Source: DAIDKA01 sp035503515
GTDB lineage: Bacteria; Pseudomonadota; Gammaproteobacteria; Steroidobacterales; Steroidobacteraceae
Direction: 5' to 3'
Length of the DNA stretch: 64,000 nucleotides
Assembly (NCBI GenBank): GCA_035503515.1
Contig: DATJTJ010000064.1
Span: forward strand, 1-64,000
Part shown: piece after piece, positions 26,751 to 35,539 of the stretch
How the letters are laid out: every line of letters starts with the position of its first letter
How positions within the stretch are numbered: the first letter of the stretch is position 1
Made by a program: the position numbers and the translations under genes
Notes under the pieces: generated by a model
The model's database searches: none
What the model was told of the DNA's origin: nothing
Seen by the model: the letters and a program-made list of their open reading frames with translations, nothing else

Positions 26751-27513
26751 GCGCCGGCCCCGTGCGGTCGAGGTGCGCATGGCGGCGCACCAGCTCCGTG
26801 CGACCCAGCGCGAAGCTCCTGCGGATGGCAGGCCGCTCATTGATCCTGCGCAGCCATTCCATCAGGTGCGGCGTGGCGCTGTCGTTGGCGACCTGGGGGT
26901 TCATGAGTGGCAGGCCGGCGAACATGTTGAAACCGGCGATATCGGCGATCGAATAGCTGTCGCCCGCGACCCAGGGACGCTCGCCCAGCGCCGCCTCCAG
27001 CTGCGCCACGCCCGCAGCGATGCGTCGCCCGGACTCGGCCATCTCCTCCGGCGTGAACGTGCCGTAGATCGCCTTGGACCAGGCGATGCGCCGTTCCTTG
27101 AGCGGAATGCGTGCAATGCGGGCCTTGAGCTCTTCCGGATCGCGCTGGCGCATGGCCGGTCCTACGAAAAAACTCCAGCCGAACATGCTGATGGAGGGGC
27201 CGACGACCTGGTCGAAGTAACGGCACCACCAGCGCATGCGCCAGCGCTCGAAAGGGTCATCAGGGCGCAGCCGGGGGCCCGGGAAGGTGCCATCGATGTA
27301 CTCCATCATGACCGTGGACTCGGGCACCAGCACGCCATCATGGACCATGGCCGGCACCGTGCCGTTGGGATTGACCTTCAGGTATTCGGGGGCGTGCTGC
27401 TCGAAGGCCAGCATGTCGATGTAGCGGCTCTCGAAGTCCACGCCCTTCTCGAATGCCGCCAGAATGGGCTTGCCCGAATTGGCGTTGGGCTCCCAATGAT
27501 AGATGGTCAGCAT
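26743..27513 (-). CDS. LigF-type glutathione S-transferase, third copy
   Basis: 256 residues from ATG 27513 (an in-frame ATG five codons upstream is less likely because the fold begins at MLTIYHWEPN). It has FEKGVDFESRYIDMLAFEQHAPEYL, VNPNGTVPAMVHDG, STVMMEYIDGTFP and LRPDDP, giving a complete LigF-like thioredoxin domain, then GDSYSIADIAGFN in the helical domain. Predicted beta-etherase or relative. First gene of the minus-strand GST trio; divergent from the phosphotriesterase-like gene across 95 bases that contain a small inverted repeat (ACGGTT/AACCGT, 27570-27586). Confidence 0.82.
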   Translation of the reverse strand: MLTIYHWEPNANSGKPILAAFEKGVDFESRYIDMLAFEQHAPEYLKVNPNGTVPAMVHDGVLVPESTVMMEYIDGTFPGPRLRPDDPFERWRMRWWCRYFDQVVGPSISMFGWSFFVGPAMRQRDPEELKARIARIPLKERRIAWSKAIYGTFTPEEMAESGRRIAAGVAQLEAALGERPWVAGDSYSIADIAGFNMFAGLPLMNPQVANDSATPHLMEWLRRINERPAIRRSFALGRTELVRRHAHLDRTGPAHA

Positions 27514-27608
27514 GGCGGCATCATGCAACGCCGGTCGGCGACCCGCGCGGCTGGCAGCGCAATGCGGGCACGGTTGCCGGAACCGTCGACTTCGCCGATC
27601 ATCCGCTC

Positions 27609-28694
27609 ATGGCTGCATACAACCGTCGCCAGGCCCTGCATCTGCTCGGCATGGGAGCCGCGTCATTGGCGCTGCCCGGCCAGGAGGTGCGGGCGCAATC
27701 GCCGCAGTTTCCGCCGGGCGCGGTCATCCGCACCCTGTTCAAGGACCTTGCACCGGCAGAACTCGCCGGCGGCGCAACACTCTTCCATGAACACCTGTCG
27801 CTCGGCGAGGATTTCAGCCAGCGCTTCCGCGCCGCATCACAGGCGGTACTCGCGGCGCAGGGCGTCACCGCGCCCCCGACGGCGACCGCGCCGCCGCCCG
27901 CCCCGGCCGGCCCCGATCCCATGCGTAACGTCGAGCTCATGGCGCAGGAGCTGCGCGATGCGCAGCGTGAAGGCGTCGCCTGCATCGTCGATGCGAGCCT
28001 CGAAGGCGCCGGCATGGATCTGGAATTCATCCGTCGCGCCGCCAGAATGTCGGGCCTGCCGGTGGTGAAGGGCGCGGGGTTCTACACCCAGCCCTTCTAT
28101 CCCAAAGAGCTTGCCGGCATGAGCGAATCCCAGATCACGGCGGCACTGATCGGCCAGGCCGACGCCTACCCGGCCGGTGCCTTCGGCGAAATCGGCTCCT
28201 GGGATGAGATCACGGCGCTGGAGCGACGGGTATTCCGGGCCGTCGGCAAGGCCCACGTCGCGACCAACCTGCCGATCTTCACCCATACCGGCATTCCGGG
28301 GAAATCGGCGCTGGAGCAGCTGGATATCCTGGAGGATGCCGGCGTGGATCCCCACCGGGTCGCCATCGGCCATCTCGGCAATCTCACCGACCCGAAGCTC
28401 TACGTCCACAAGACGCTGTGCCGGCGCGGGGCCTTCATTGGCATCGACCGGCAGGGCAGCGGGCGCGACGCACCGGTCGTGCCGCTGGTGACCGGGCTGA
28501 TCGAGGCCGGTTTCGCGGATCACATCCTGATCTCCGGGGATGCCTTTCGCGGCTACGCCCGGCCGATCACCGTGTTCGTGCCGATGCTGAAGGCGGCCGG
28601 CGTGGACGATGCGACCCTGCACCGGATCACGGTCGACAATCCGCGCCGCTTCCTGGCGTTCGTGCCCCGGCGGCCCCGCGGCGGCGCGGCCTGA
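27609..28694 (+). CDS. Phosphotriesterase-family metal-dependent hydrolase with Tat-like signal
   Basis: 361 residues from ATG 27609. The N-terminus NRRQALHLLGMGAASLALPG is a twin-arginine-like signal, so the protein is probably exported. Metal-site motifs of the family are in order: FHEHLSLG, VKGAGFYTQ (the lysine that is carbamylated in the family), IFTHTG, AIGHLGN and ISGDAF. Relatives hydrolyse phosphotriesters or lactones, and many natural members are lactonases. Nothing identifies the substrate. A proline/alanine-rich insert lies near residue 90-100. Confidence 0.85.
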   Translation: MAAYNRRQALHLLGMGAASLALPGQEVRAQSPQFPPGAVIRTLFKDLAPAELAGGATLFHEHLSLGEDFSQRFRAASQAVLAAQGVTAPPTATAPPPAPAGPDPMRNVELMAQELRDAQREGVACIVDASLEGAGMDLEFIRRAARMSGLPVVKGAGFYTQPFYPKELAGMSESQITAALIGQADAYPAGAFGEIGSWDEITALERRVFRAVGKAHVATNLPIFTHTGIPGKSALEQLDILEDAGVDPHRVAIGHLGNLTDPKLYVHKTLCRRGAFIGIDRQGSGRDAPVVPLVTGLIEAGFADHILISGDAFRGYARPITVFVPMLKAAGVDDATLHRITVDNPRRFLAFVPRRPRGGAA

Positions 28695-28706
28695 AGTCGG
28701 CGCGGA

Positions 28707-29492
28707 CTAGTGGCGGATGGTGGACAGCGCGCCGCCGTCCACGGCCCAGGCGGCACCGTTGACGAATGCCGCCGCATCGGACAGCAGGAAGGTCACGACC
28801 TCACCCACTTCCTCCGGCGTACCGATCCGATCCATGGTGGCCACCTTGCCCAGCGTCTTCTTCCCTGCCGCCACATCACCGTTGAACATCATGCGCAGCA
28901 TCGCCTCGAGCAAGGGCGTATCGATCACGCCGGGCATCACCGCGTTGACCCGCACGCCGCGCGCGCCGACCTCGCTCGCGGCGGTGCGGGTGAGACCGAT
29001 CACCGCATGCTTGGTGGCGTTGTAGGCACAGGCGCCCGCGAGCCCGCGCTCACTGGCAATGGAGCCGGTATTGACCACGGCGCCATGGCCCTGTTCGAGC
29101 ATCACGGGCAGCACGTGACGCAGCCCCAGGAAGATGCCCTTCTGATTGACGGCGACGATCCTGTCGTACTCGGCCTCCTCGTACTCATAGATGGGGCCGA
29201 GCTTGCCTTCCATGCCGGCGTTGTTGAAGAAGCCGTCGATCCTGCCGAAAACCTGCAGCGCCCGGGCCACGTACCCCTGCACGTCCGCCGAGCGACTGAC
29301 ATCCGCGACGTGGGTCTCCACCCGCCCGCCGAGGACTTCCACGGCGCCACGACGGGCGCTGAGCCGGTCGGCGTTGATGTCGACCAGCATCACCTCCGCC
29401 CCCGCGCGGGCGAGGGTCATGGCCGTTGCATGGCCGATCATGCCCGCGCCGCCGGTGATGATCACGGCCTTGCCTTTCATGGACTGGGTCAT
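28707..29492 (-). CDS. Short-chain dehydrogenase/reductase
   Basis: 261 residues with GGGAG upstream of the ATG. The classical SDR motifs are present: TGGAGMIG, FNNAGMEG, NTGSIAS, the catalytic YNATK, and the C-terminal PEEVGEVVTFLLSDAAAFVNGAAWAVDGG that marks complete 250-residue classical SDRs. It is the last of three genes linked by ATGA overlaps after a flavoprotein and a 76-residue protein, so it presumably acts on the same metabolite. Substrate unknown. Confidence 0.87.
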   Translation of the reverse strand: MTQSMKGKAVIITGGAGMIGHATAMTLARAGAEVMLVDINADRLSARRGAVEVLGGRVETHVADVSRSADVQGYVARALQVFGRIDGFFNNAGMEGKLGPIYEYEEAEYDRIVAVNQKGIFLGLRHVLPVMLEQGHGAVVNTGSIASERGLAGACAYNATKHAVIGLTRTAASEVGARGVRVNAVMPGVIDTPLLEAMLRMMFNGDVAAGKKTLGKVATMDRIGTPEEVGEVVTFLLSDAAAFVNGAAWAVDGGALSTIRH

Positions 29493-29719
29493 CTGCTCGC
29501 TCCCGGTGAAGGTTTGGAACTGCGAAAAGGCATGCTCAATACGAACAGGACGCCGCGCCAGCCGAGCAGTTTCAGTCCCTCGCGCACGTCGGTGGGAGTC
29601 AGGCTCGCGGTCATGGGCATGGTGCCGAAGACCTTGGCCCTGATGATGAGCCGCCCGTCCTCGCGGTCGATACGGCTGACCGTCATCAGTTCGCGACGGT
29701 CCGGGCCATACAGCTTCAT
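29489..29719 (-). CDS. Small protein of unknown function linking a flavoprotein and an SDR
   Basis: 76 residues from ATG 29719. I do not recognise it. It is soluble at first (KLYGPDRRELMTVSRIDRED, GRLIIRAKVFGTMP) with a short hydrophobic patch (LLGWRGVLFVLSMPF) near the end. Its start overlaps the flavoprotein stop as ATGA and its stop overlaps the SDR start as ATGA, so translation of all three is coupled. That arrangement argues strongly that it is expressed and may be a subunit or accessory of the flavoprotein. Confidence 0.7.
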   Translation of the reverse strand: MKLYGPDRRELMTVSRIDREDGRLIIRAKVFGTMPMTASLTPTDVREGLKLLGWRGVLFVLSMPFRSSKPSPGASR

Positions 29720-31332
29720 GCCGGGGTTTCCAGTTTCTCGAAGTCGATCTTCAGGTCCTCGCACATGACCTGGGCCGTGGCCCGCCCGGCGCCGAACACG
29801 CCGCCACCGGGATACTGGAACGGTCCGACCAGGTACATGCGCTCGACACCCGGCACCCTGTATTGGCCGAGGTCGGGGGTCGGGCGGTGGGCGCCGCTTT
29901 GATAGCTGGTGGTGGCGATGCCGTGCAGGTCGCCGCGGCGGAAGCTCGGCGAAGTGCGTTCCATGTCGACCGGGCTGTCGCAGTGGAAGTCCAGCAGCAC
30001 CTCATCCAGGTTCGACACATACAGCCGCAGGCGCTCGAGCATGCTGCGGGCATAGGCGTCCTTGGTCTCGTCCCAGGACGCGCCGTCCGGCCGCACGTAG
30101 GGTGCGTAGTCCCAGATATGCGCGACCCCCTTGCCCGGCGGCACGCGACTGTCATCGAACAGGGTCAGCGAGCCCAGGCCGAGCAGGTGCTTGCGCATGA
30201 AGCCGCCGTAGCGCAGATCGTCGAAGCACTCGCGCAGTTCGCGATAGGTGGGCGGCATCAGTTCGATCATCACCGACTGCACGGGGTCCTCGGTGCGGAA
30301 GCGCAATGGTGCATCCAGCGCCGCATGCACCGTGATGCAGGCCGCGTCGGTGATGTGGGTCGCCTCCGCCGCCTTGCGCACTTCCGGATCCATCCCGGCG
30401 ATCATCGAGGATAGCGTGTGCGGGTGGATGGCACCGATGACGGCCTCGCGCGCCGTGTAGCGGGTGCCGTCGGCGGTGACGACGCCGGCGGCACGACCAT
30501 TGCTGACCACGACCTCGCGCACGTCCTGGCGGGTGAGCACCTGGCCGCCGCGGTCCTCGATGCAGCGCGTGAGGGCCTCGCTCAAGCGACCGCTGCCCCC
30601 CACCGGTACGCCGAAGCCGTACGCCTCCAGGAATCCCAGGAACACGAAGACTCCCAGGCCGGTGGCCTTTTCATCCGGCGATACCAGGTTTTCGCCGGCC
30701 ACGCGCGCAAAGTGCGCGCGCACCCGGTCATGCTCGAAGTAGTCGCACAGGACGTCATGGCTGCTCATCTGCATGGCGCGCCAGAACTGCTGCCCTTCCC
30801 GGCTCTGGTCGAGGAAGGCATGTCCCGCACCCTGTGGCATGGGCGGTGTGTACAGCGTGGAGACCAGCATCGGCAGCCAGGCCGCCGCCTGCGCCGACAG
30901 TCGCAGGAACGCCTCGGCATCGCGCCTGGAGAACCTGGCGATCTGCGCGGCGGATTTGTGCGGATCCCGGTACAGGGCCAGCGTCGAGCCATCCTCGAAT
31001 ACCGACATCATCGGCGAATCCGGGAACAGGTAGCGCAGGCCATACCGGCTCTTCAGTCCCAGTTCGTCCCGCTGCAGCAGCGGATTGGCCTGAATGAAGA
31101 TGTGCGTCATCGAATGCTGGTCGTGCCGGAATCCCGGGCGCGTCAGCTCGCGGGTGACGACGCCGCCGCCGATCCACGCATTGCGTTCCAGCACCAGCAC
31201 CCGTTTGCCGGCCTTGGCGAGGTAAGCCGCCGCCACCAGACCGTTGTGGCCGCTGCCGATGGCGATGATGTCGAACCCCGTGCCGTCCCCGGCAGAATTC
31301 GATTGCGCGGCTTTGTCCGATTGCCTGATCAT
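29716..31332 (-). CDS. FAD-dependent oxidoreductase (phytoene desaturase/PYROXD2-like)
   Basis: 538 residues. The N-terminal FAD-binding loop is IIAIGSGHNGLVAAAYLAKAG with LVLERN at the end of the second strand, followed by GGGVVTRELTRPGFRHD. The C-terminal FAD region is YLVGPFQYPGGGVFGAGRATAQ. This layout matches the NAD(P)/FAD amine-oxidase-like group containing carotenoid desaturases and mammalian PYROXD2. No signal peptide. It begins a three-gene coupled operon. The substrate is unknown; neighbouring SDR and NTF2-like genes fit oxidation of an alicyclic or aromatic intermediate. Confidence 0.83.
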   Translation of the reverse strand: MIRQSDKAAQSNSAGDGTGFDIIAIGSGHNGLVAAAYLAKAGKRVLVLERNAWIGGGVVTRELTRPGFRHDQHSMTHIFIQANPLLQRDELGLKSRYGLRYLFPDSPMMSVFEDGSTLALYRDPHKSAAQIARFSRRDAEAFLRLSAQAAAWLPMLVSTLYTPPMPQGAGHAFLDQSREGQQFWRAMQMSSHDVLCDYFEHDRVRAHFARVAGENLVSPDEKATGLGVFVFLGFLEAYGFGVPVGGSGRLSEALTRCIEDRGGQVLTRQDVREVVVSNGRAAGVVTADGTRYTAREAVIGAIHPHTLSSMIAGMDPEVRKAAEATHITDAACITVHAALDAPLRFRTEDPVQSVMIELMPPTYRELRECFDDLRYGGFMRKHLLGLGSLTLFDDSRVPPGKGVAHIWDYAPYVRPDGASWDETKDAYARSMLERLRLYVSNLDEVLLDFHCDSPVDMERTSPSFRRGDLHGIATTSYQSGAHRPTPDLGQYRVPGVERMYLVGPFQYPGGGVFGAGRATAQVMCEDLKIDFEKLETPA

Positions 31333-31368
31333 ACGATGAACGACCGGAATGGCTGGGGGATGTGGTTC

Positions 31369-31782
31369 ATGAGTCAGTCCAATGCGCAGGGCGAGTTGGT
31401 GGTCCGGAAATTCTTCGAGCTGCTGAATGCCGAGGATCTCGAGGGCGTACGGTCACTGCTCACCGAGGATGCGGCCTGGCTGCCGCAGGCACGCGACATG
31501 CCCGGTGCCGGCGAGTACCGCGGGCGCAATGTCATCGTCGATGAGTTCCTCAAGCCGATCCGCGGCATGTTTGCCCCAGGCAGTCCCTCGAACCGCATCC
31601 TGTCGATGGCATCGAACGGCCCGCTGGTGCTGGTGGAGACCCATGGCACCGGGCATCTGAAGGATGGCCGCACCTACGACAACCGCTATGCCTGGGCATT
31701 TGAACTGCGCGGCAGCCAGATTGCCGTCCTGCGCGAGTACCTCGACAGCTACTACATCGTGCGGTTGTTCGGCATGACCTGA
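31369..31782 (+). CDS. SnoaL-like (NTF2-fold) protein
   Basis: 137 residues from ATG 31369, which has GGGGGA at good spacing; in-frame ATGs at 31336 and 31360 lack a site. KFFELLNAEDLEGVRSLLTEDAAW, GAGEYRGRNVIVDEFL and GRTYDNRYAWAFELRGSQIAVLREYLD are typical of the SnoaL/ketosteroid isomerase-like group. It is divergent from the flavoprotein operon, with start codons 36 bases apart. Function unknown. Confidence 0.78.
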   Translation: MSQSNAQGELVVRKFFELLNAEDLEGVRSLLTEDAAWLPQARDMPGAGEYRGRNVIVDEFLKPIRGMFAPGSPSNRILSMASNGPLVLVETHGTGHLKDGRTYDNRYAWAFELRGSQIAVLREYLDSYYIVRLFGMT

Positions 31783-31832
31783 AGGCGCGAGCGCCCGCCC
31801 TGCCCCGGATCTGCGTGTGCGGCGCATGGTGG

Positions 31833-33011
31833 TCAACGGGCGTACAGGCGCAGCGGCAATCTGGCGGGGCCGTGGCCGATGGTGGTCATCCAGGGAGTCG
31901 GCTCCGCGGCGATCTCGATGCGCGCAACCCGCCGCGCGAGCTCCGACAGCAGTACATGCGCCTCCATCTGCGCCAGCACCCGGCCGACGCAGGCATGCAC
32001 GCCGTACCCCCAGCCGACCTGCTTCTTCAGGTCCCGGGACATGTCGTAGCGGTCGGGGTCTTCCCAGGCACGCGGGTCGCGGTTGGCGGCCGCGAACATC
32101 AGGCCCACGCGCTGCTGCGCCGGCACGGTATAGCCGCCGATCTGGACTTCGTGGGTGGTGATGCGACCCGCCATGCGCGATGGTGAATCCCATCGCAGGC
32201 TTTCGTCGAACGCGGCCCGCACCAGGCCCGGATCCCGCCGCAGCTTCTGGTACTGGTCCGGAAACTTCGCGAACGCGTACATGGCGTTGGCCATGGTCAT
32301 GATGGTCGTGTCGGCACCGGCGGACAGCACGGTCTGCAGCAGCAGTTTCGCTTCGTCCTGGGTGACCACGCCCTCATCGGCCATGCCGTACAGCACCATG
32401 CCGATGCCACCGGGCGAAAGATTGTCACGGTCGCAGCATTTCTCGATCCAGGCCACCACCGGGCCGATGTCGACCATGGCCTCGCGGAACAACTCGTTCT
32501 CCGGACCCATGGTGGCCCACACCATGTGGCCGAAGGCATACATGTGTTCACGGCCCTCGATCCGCAAGCCGATGGCATCGGGCAGCGCCTTGTAGACGAA
32601 GCGCTGCGTGATGTCGTGAACGGCGTCGATGACCTCACCCTCGCGCGCCATCAGGTCATCGAACAGCGCGGCGACATCGCGCTCGAAGGACTGCCGCAGA
32701 TTCCCCAGGACCTGACCGGACAGTGCCCGGGAGATCACCTGGCGTACCTGGGTGTGCCGCGGCGGGTCATCCGTCAGCAGGATCTCCGGTCGCAACGAGT
32801 TCGGATCGTGCCAGGGCCGCGACCGCGAGGAGAAGGTCTGCCAGTCCGCAAGCCCGGCGGTGACATCGGCGTGCCGGGTGATCAGGACCGTGCCGTCCGC
32901 AAGCCGTACCACCGGGGAGAATTCGCGCAGCGCGTCATCGACCGCGCGGGCGTTGCGCACCGAGTCGTGGCTGAACAGATCGACTGTGTATTCGGGGATC
33001 GGCTGACCCAT
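31833..33011 (-). CDS. Cytochrome P450
   Basis: 392 residues, normal for a soluble bacterial P450. The I-helix oxygen motif is AGADTT, the K-helix ExxR is ESLR, and the haem loop is GWGYGVHACVGRV with axial Cys341. The usual FGxGxHxCxG has a tryptophan for the first phenylalanine. It should hydroxylate or demethylate a small hydrophobic substrate and needs electron partners; no ferredoxin or reductase gene lies nearby. It is the last of four tightly spaced minus-strand genes after a serine hydrolase, a GMC oxidoreductase and a metallo-hydrolase. Confidence 0.93.
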   Translation of the reverse strand: MGQPIPEYTVDLFSHDSVRNARAVDDALREFSPVVRLADGTVLITRHADVTAGLADWQTFSSRSRPWHDPNSLRPEILLTDDPPRHTQVRQVISRALSGQVLGNLRQSFERDVAALFDDLMAREGEVIDAVHDITQRFVYKALPDAIGLRIEGREHMYAFGHMVWATMGPENELFREAMVDIGPVVAWIEKCCDRDNLSPGGIGMVLYGMADEGVVTQDEAKLLLQTVLSAGADTTIMTMANAMYAFAKFPDQYQKLRRDPGLVRAAFDESLRWDSPSRMAGRITTHEVQIGGYTVPAQQRVGLMFAAANRDPRAWEDPDRYDMSRDLKKQVGWGYGVHACVGRVLAQMEAHVLLSELARRVARIEIAAEPTPWMTTIGHGPARLPLRLYAR

Positions 33012-33021
33012 GTCTTGACCC

Positions 33022-33903
33022 TCAGTCCCGTGACTGCAGTTTCCAGGCGGCGCCGTTGCGCACGATGTAACCCGCGCCCGGATCGGCGAAGTGGCTGCCG
33101 ATGACCAGTACGGGCTTGTCCTGATACCGGTTGATGAAATCCACGCGGGTCCTGGCGCCGGCGGGCTTGTCCATGTCGAACGTCGCAGGGTGCTCCGGCA
33201 TCGCCACCTGGATGGGGTGGTGCATCATGTCACCGGTGATGACCGCCTCCTGTCCCTGCGAGCTGATGTGCACGCTGACGTGCCCAGGTGTATGCCCCGG
33301 CGTCGGGAACAGCCGGATCTCATCGCTCAACGCATGGTCGTGTGCAATGAAGTCCACCAGCCCCGCCTCGACCACCGGATCGACGGCGTCGGCCAGGTGA
33401 TTGATGCCGTGGTAGCCGCCGGTTTCACGCAGCATCAGCCAGTGATCGTATTCCTTGCGGCTGAAGAGGTAGCGCGCATTGGGAAAGGTCGGTACCCAGC
33501 GCCCGTCCACCCGATGGGTGTTCCAGCCGACGTGATCGAAATGCAGATGCGTGCACAGCACCGTATCGACATCGGTGGGCTGGATGCCGATCGATGCGAG
33601 ATCCTGCATGAACGTCGTGCGCATGTTGGTAAAGATCGGAAACTGCCGTTCGCGGTCGGCGCCGATGCAGGTATCGATCATGATCCGCCGGCTTCCCGCC
33701 CTGACCACGAACGCCTGAAAGTTGATGAACATGCGCCCCTCGGGCGTGACGTGGTGCGGCAATAACCACGGCTGGGTCTTGACCAGATCGGGCTTCGCGT
33801 CCTCCAGCGCCATCCAGATGTCATCTTCCCACTTCCAGACCTCGACCAGGCGCGTGATCTCCACGCCCCCGACCCGCCAGGTGCGCATATGTTCTACTGC
33901 CAT
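33022..33903 (-). CDS. Metallo-beta-lactamase-fold hydrolase
   Basis: 293 residues with the zinc motif CTHLHFDHVGW (HxHxDH), then the third histidine in PTPGHTPGHVSVH, ITGDMMHHP and the late VIGSHFADP. This is a complete metallo-hydrolase of the group often annotated as N-acyl homoserine lactonase-like; many members act on lactones or esters. No signal peptide. Its start overlaps the GMC oxidoreductase gene by 10 bases and the P450 follows 10 bases later. A lactone or ester in the same catabolic route is the likely substrate. Confidence 0.87.
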   Translation of the reverse strand: MAVEHMRTWRVGGVEITRLVEVWKWEDDIWMALEDAKPDLVKTQPWLLPHHVTPEGRMFINFQAFVVRAGSRRIMIDTCIGADRERQFPIFTNMRTTFMQDLASIGIQPTDVDTVLCTHLHFDHVGWNTHRVDGRWVPTFPNARYLFSRKEYDHWLMLRETGGYHGINHLADAVDPVVEAGLVDFIAHDHALSDEIRLFPTPGHTPGHVSVHISSQGQEAVITGDMMHHPIQVAMPEHPATFDMDKPAGARTRVDFINRYQDKPVLVIGSHFADPGAGYIVRNGAAWKLQSRD

Positions 33904-35537
33904 GTGGCCTCCTTGAGCGCTGCCAGCGCCGGTCGCTGCCGGATCATGTCGGCGGCCTTCTCCGCGATCATGACCACCACGGCATTGGTATTGCCGCCGA
34001 TGATCTGCGGCATCACGGAAGCGTCGACGACCCGCAGTCCCCCAAGGCCGCGCAGCCGCAGCTGCGAGTCCACCACAGCCTCCGGATGCTCCCCCATGCG
34101 GCAGGTGCCTACCTGGTGATGGACCGTGTAGGAGGTGCCGCGGATGAACTCGGCAATGTCCGCATCGGATTGCACGGCGGACCCGGGAGCGATTTCGCTG
34201 CCCTGGTAGTGCGCGAAATTCGGCGCGGCAAGAATGCGGCGGGCGAGCTTGATGGCCCGGATCAGCGGCTGGATGTCCTCCTCGACGCTCAGCAGCGCCG
34301 GATCTATGGCCGGAGGCACGTGCGGATCGGGGCTCGCGAGCGTGATGCTGCCGCGGCTCTTCGGGTATAGGGATACCGGGCTGATGGCATAACCGTGTCC
34401 GATGGGCAGTGGAAAACCGGGCCTGGGGCGCGCCGCGGGCTGGAAGACGAACTGCACGTCGGGCCGGTCCAGACCCGGCGCGGTCTTGAGAAAGCCCACC
34501 GACTCGAACACGTTGCTGGCGAATGGACCCGAACGCGCCAGGACATACTGCAGCACGTTCAGCATGCCGCGCGGCAGGGCACGGGCCGAAATGCCGTAGG
34601 AGGTGGAATTGGCCGTCTTCATCAGCACCGGACAGGCCAGGTGATCGTGCAGATTGCGGCCGACACCGGGCAGGTTGTGAACCGGCCTGATGCCGCCCGC
34701 CTGCAGCTGGGCGGCAGGACCGATCCCGGAAAGCAGCAGGATCTGCGGCGTCTGGATCGTACCTGCGCTCAGGATGACCTCGCGGGAGGCACGCACCTCG
34801 TGCTGCTGCCCCTCGCGCTCGTAGACCACGCCCGTCGCGCGGCCGTCGGTCACTGCGACCCGCAGCACCAGCGCGTTCGTGTGCAGCGTGACGTTGCCGC
34901 GCGCGAGCGCCGGGCGCAGAAAGGCCTTGGCGGTGGTCTCGCGCCTGCCGGCGCGGAGCACCCCCTGGCGGAAGCCGACGCCTTCGTTGGTCGGCCCCGT
35001 GAAATCCGCGGTGACCGGAAAACCGAGACCGGCGGTGGCCGCGATGAAATCGCGGTTCAGCTGGTTCGGCCTGCGTGGCTGCATCACGTTCATGGGTCCG
35101 CCGTGGCCGTGGTACACCGATTGCGGCAGATCCTGGTTGTTCTCGGTGCGCAGGAAGTACGGCAGCACCTCGGCGTAGCTCCAGCCGGCGGCGCCGGCGG
35201 CGGCCCAGTCGTTGTAGTCGCGGGGATTGCCGCGCGAATAGACCATGCCGTTGATCGAGCCGGAGCCGCCGACCACGCGGCCGCGCGGCTGCGGAATCCG
35301 CCGCCCCTTCAGGTGCGCCTGCGGTACGGTTTCGAATCGCCAGTTCAGCCGCTGCGTGCCGATGGCCGCGGCGACCAGCGCCGGGGTGTGGATGAAAAGG
35401 TGCCGGTCACTGCCGCCCGCCTCGATCAGGCACACGCGCACGGCCGGATCTTCCGCGAGCCGGCCGGCCAGCGCACAACCGGCGGTACCCGCACCCACGA
35501 TGACGTAGTCGAAGGTGGCGGCGCCCGGCTCCATCAT
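33894..35537 (-). CDS. GMC-family FAD oxidoreductase (alcohol dehydrogenase/oxidase type)
   Basis: 547 residues from ATG 35537. The FAD motif VIVGAGTAGCALAGRLAED with LIEAGGSD, GMC signature 1 (RVVGGSGSINGMVYSRGNP), signature 2 (SAGTIQTPQILLLSGIGP) and the catalytic-site VHHQVGTCRMGE are all intact. GMC enzymes oxidise alcohols. In Sphingobium SYK-6 the GMC enzyme HpvZ oxidises beta-hydroxypropiovanillone, the ketone made by beta-ether cleavage. With the LigF-like cluster 8 kb away, that role is plausible here but unproven. The gene starts 2 bases after the serine hydrolase stop. Confidence 0.87.
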   Translation of the reverse strand: MMEPGAATFDYVIVGAGTAGCALAGRLAEDPAVRVCLIEAGGSDRHLFIHTPALVAAAIGTQRLNWRFETVPQAHLKGRRIPQPRGRVVGGSGSINGMVYSRGNPRDYNDWAAAGAAGWSYAEVLPYFLRTENNQDLPQSVYHGHGGPMNVMQPRRPNQLNRDFIAATAGLGFPVTADFTGPTNEGVGFRQGVLRAGRRETTAKAFLRPALARGNVTLHTNALVLRVAVTDGRATGVVYEREGQQHEVRASREVILSAGTIQTPQILLLSGIGPAAQLQAGGIRPVHNLPGVGRNLHDHLACPVLMKTANSTSYGISARALPRGMLNVLQYVLARSGPFASNVFESVGFLKTAPGLDRPDVQFVFQPAARPRPGFPLPIGHGYAISPVSLYPKSRGSITLASPDPHVPPAIDPALLSVEEDIQPLIRAIKLARRILAAPNFAHYQGSEIAPGSAVQSDADIAEFIRGTSYTVHHQVGTCRMGEHPEAVVDSQLRLRGLGGLRVVDASVMPQIIGGNTNAVVVMIAEKAADMIRQRPALAALKEATWQ

Positions 35538-35539
35538 GC

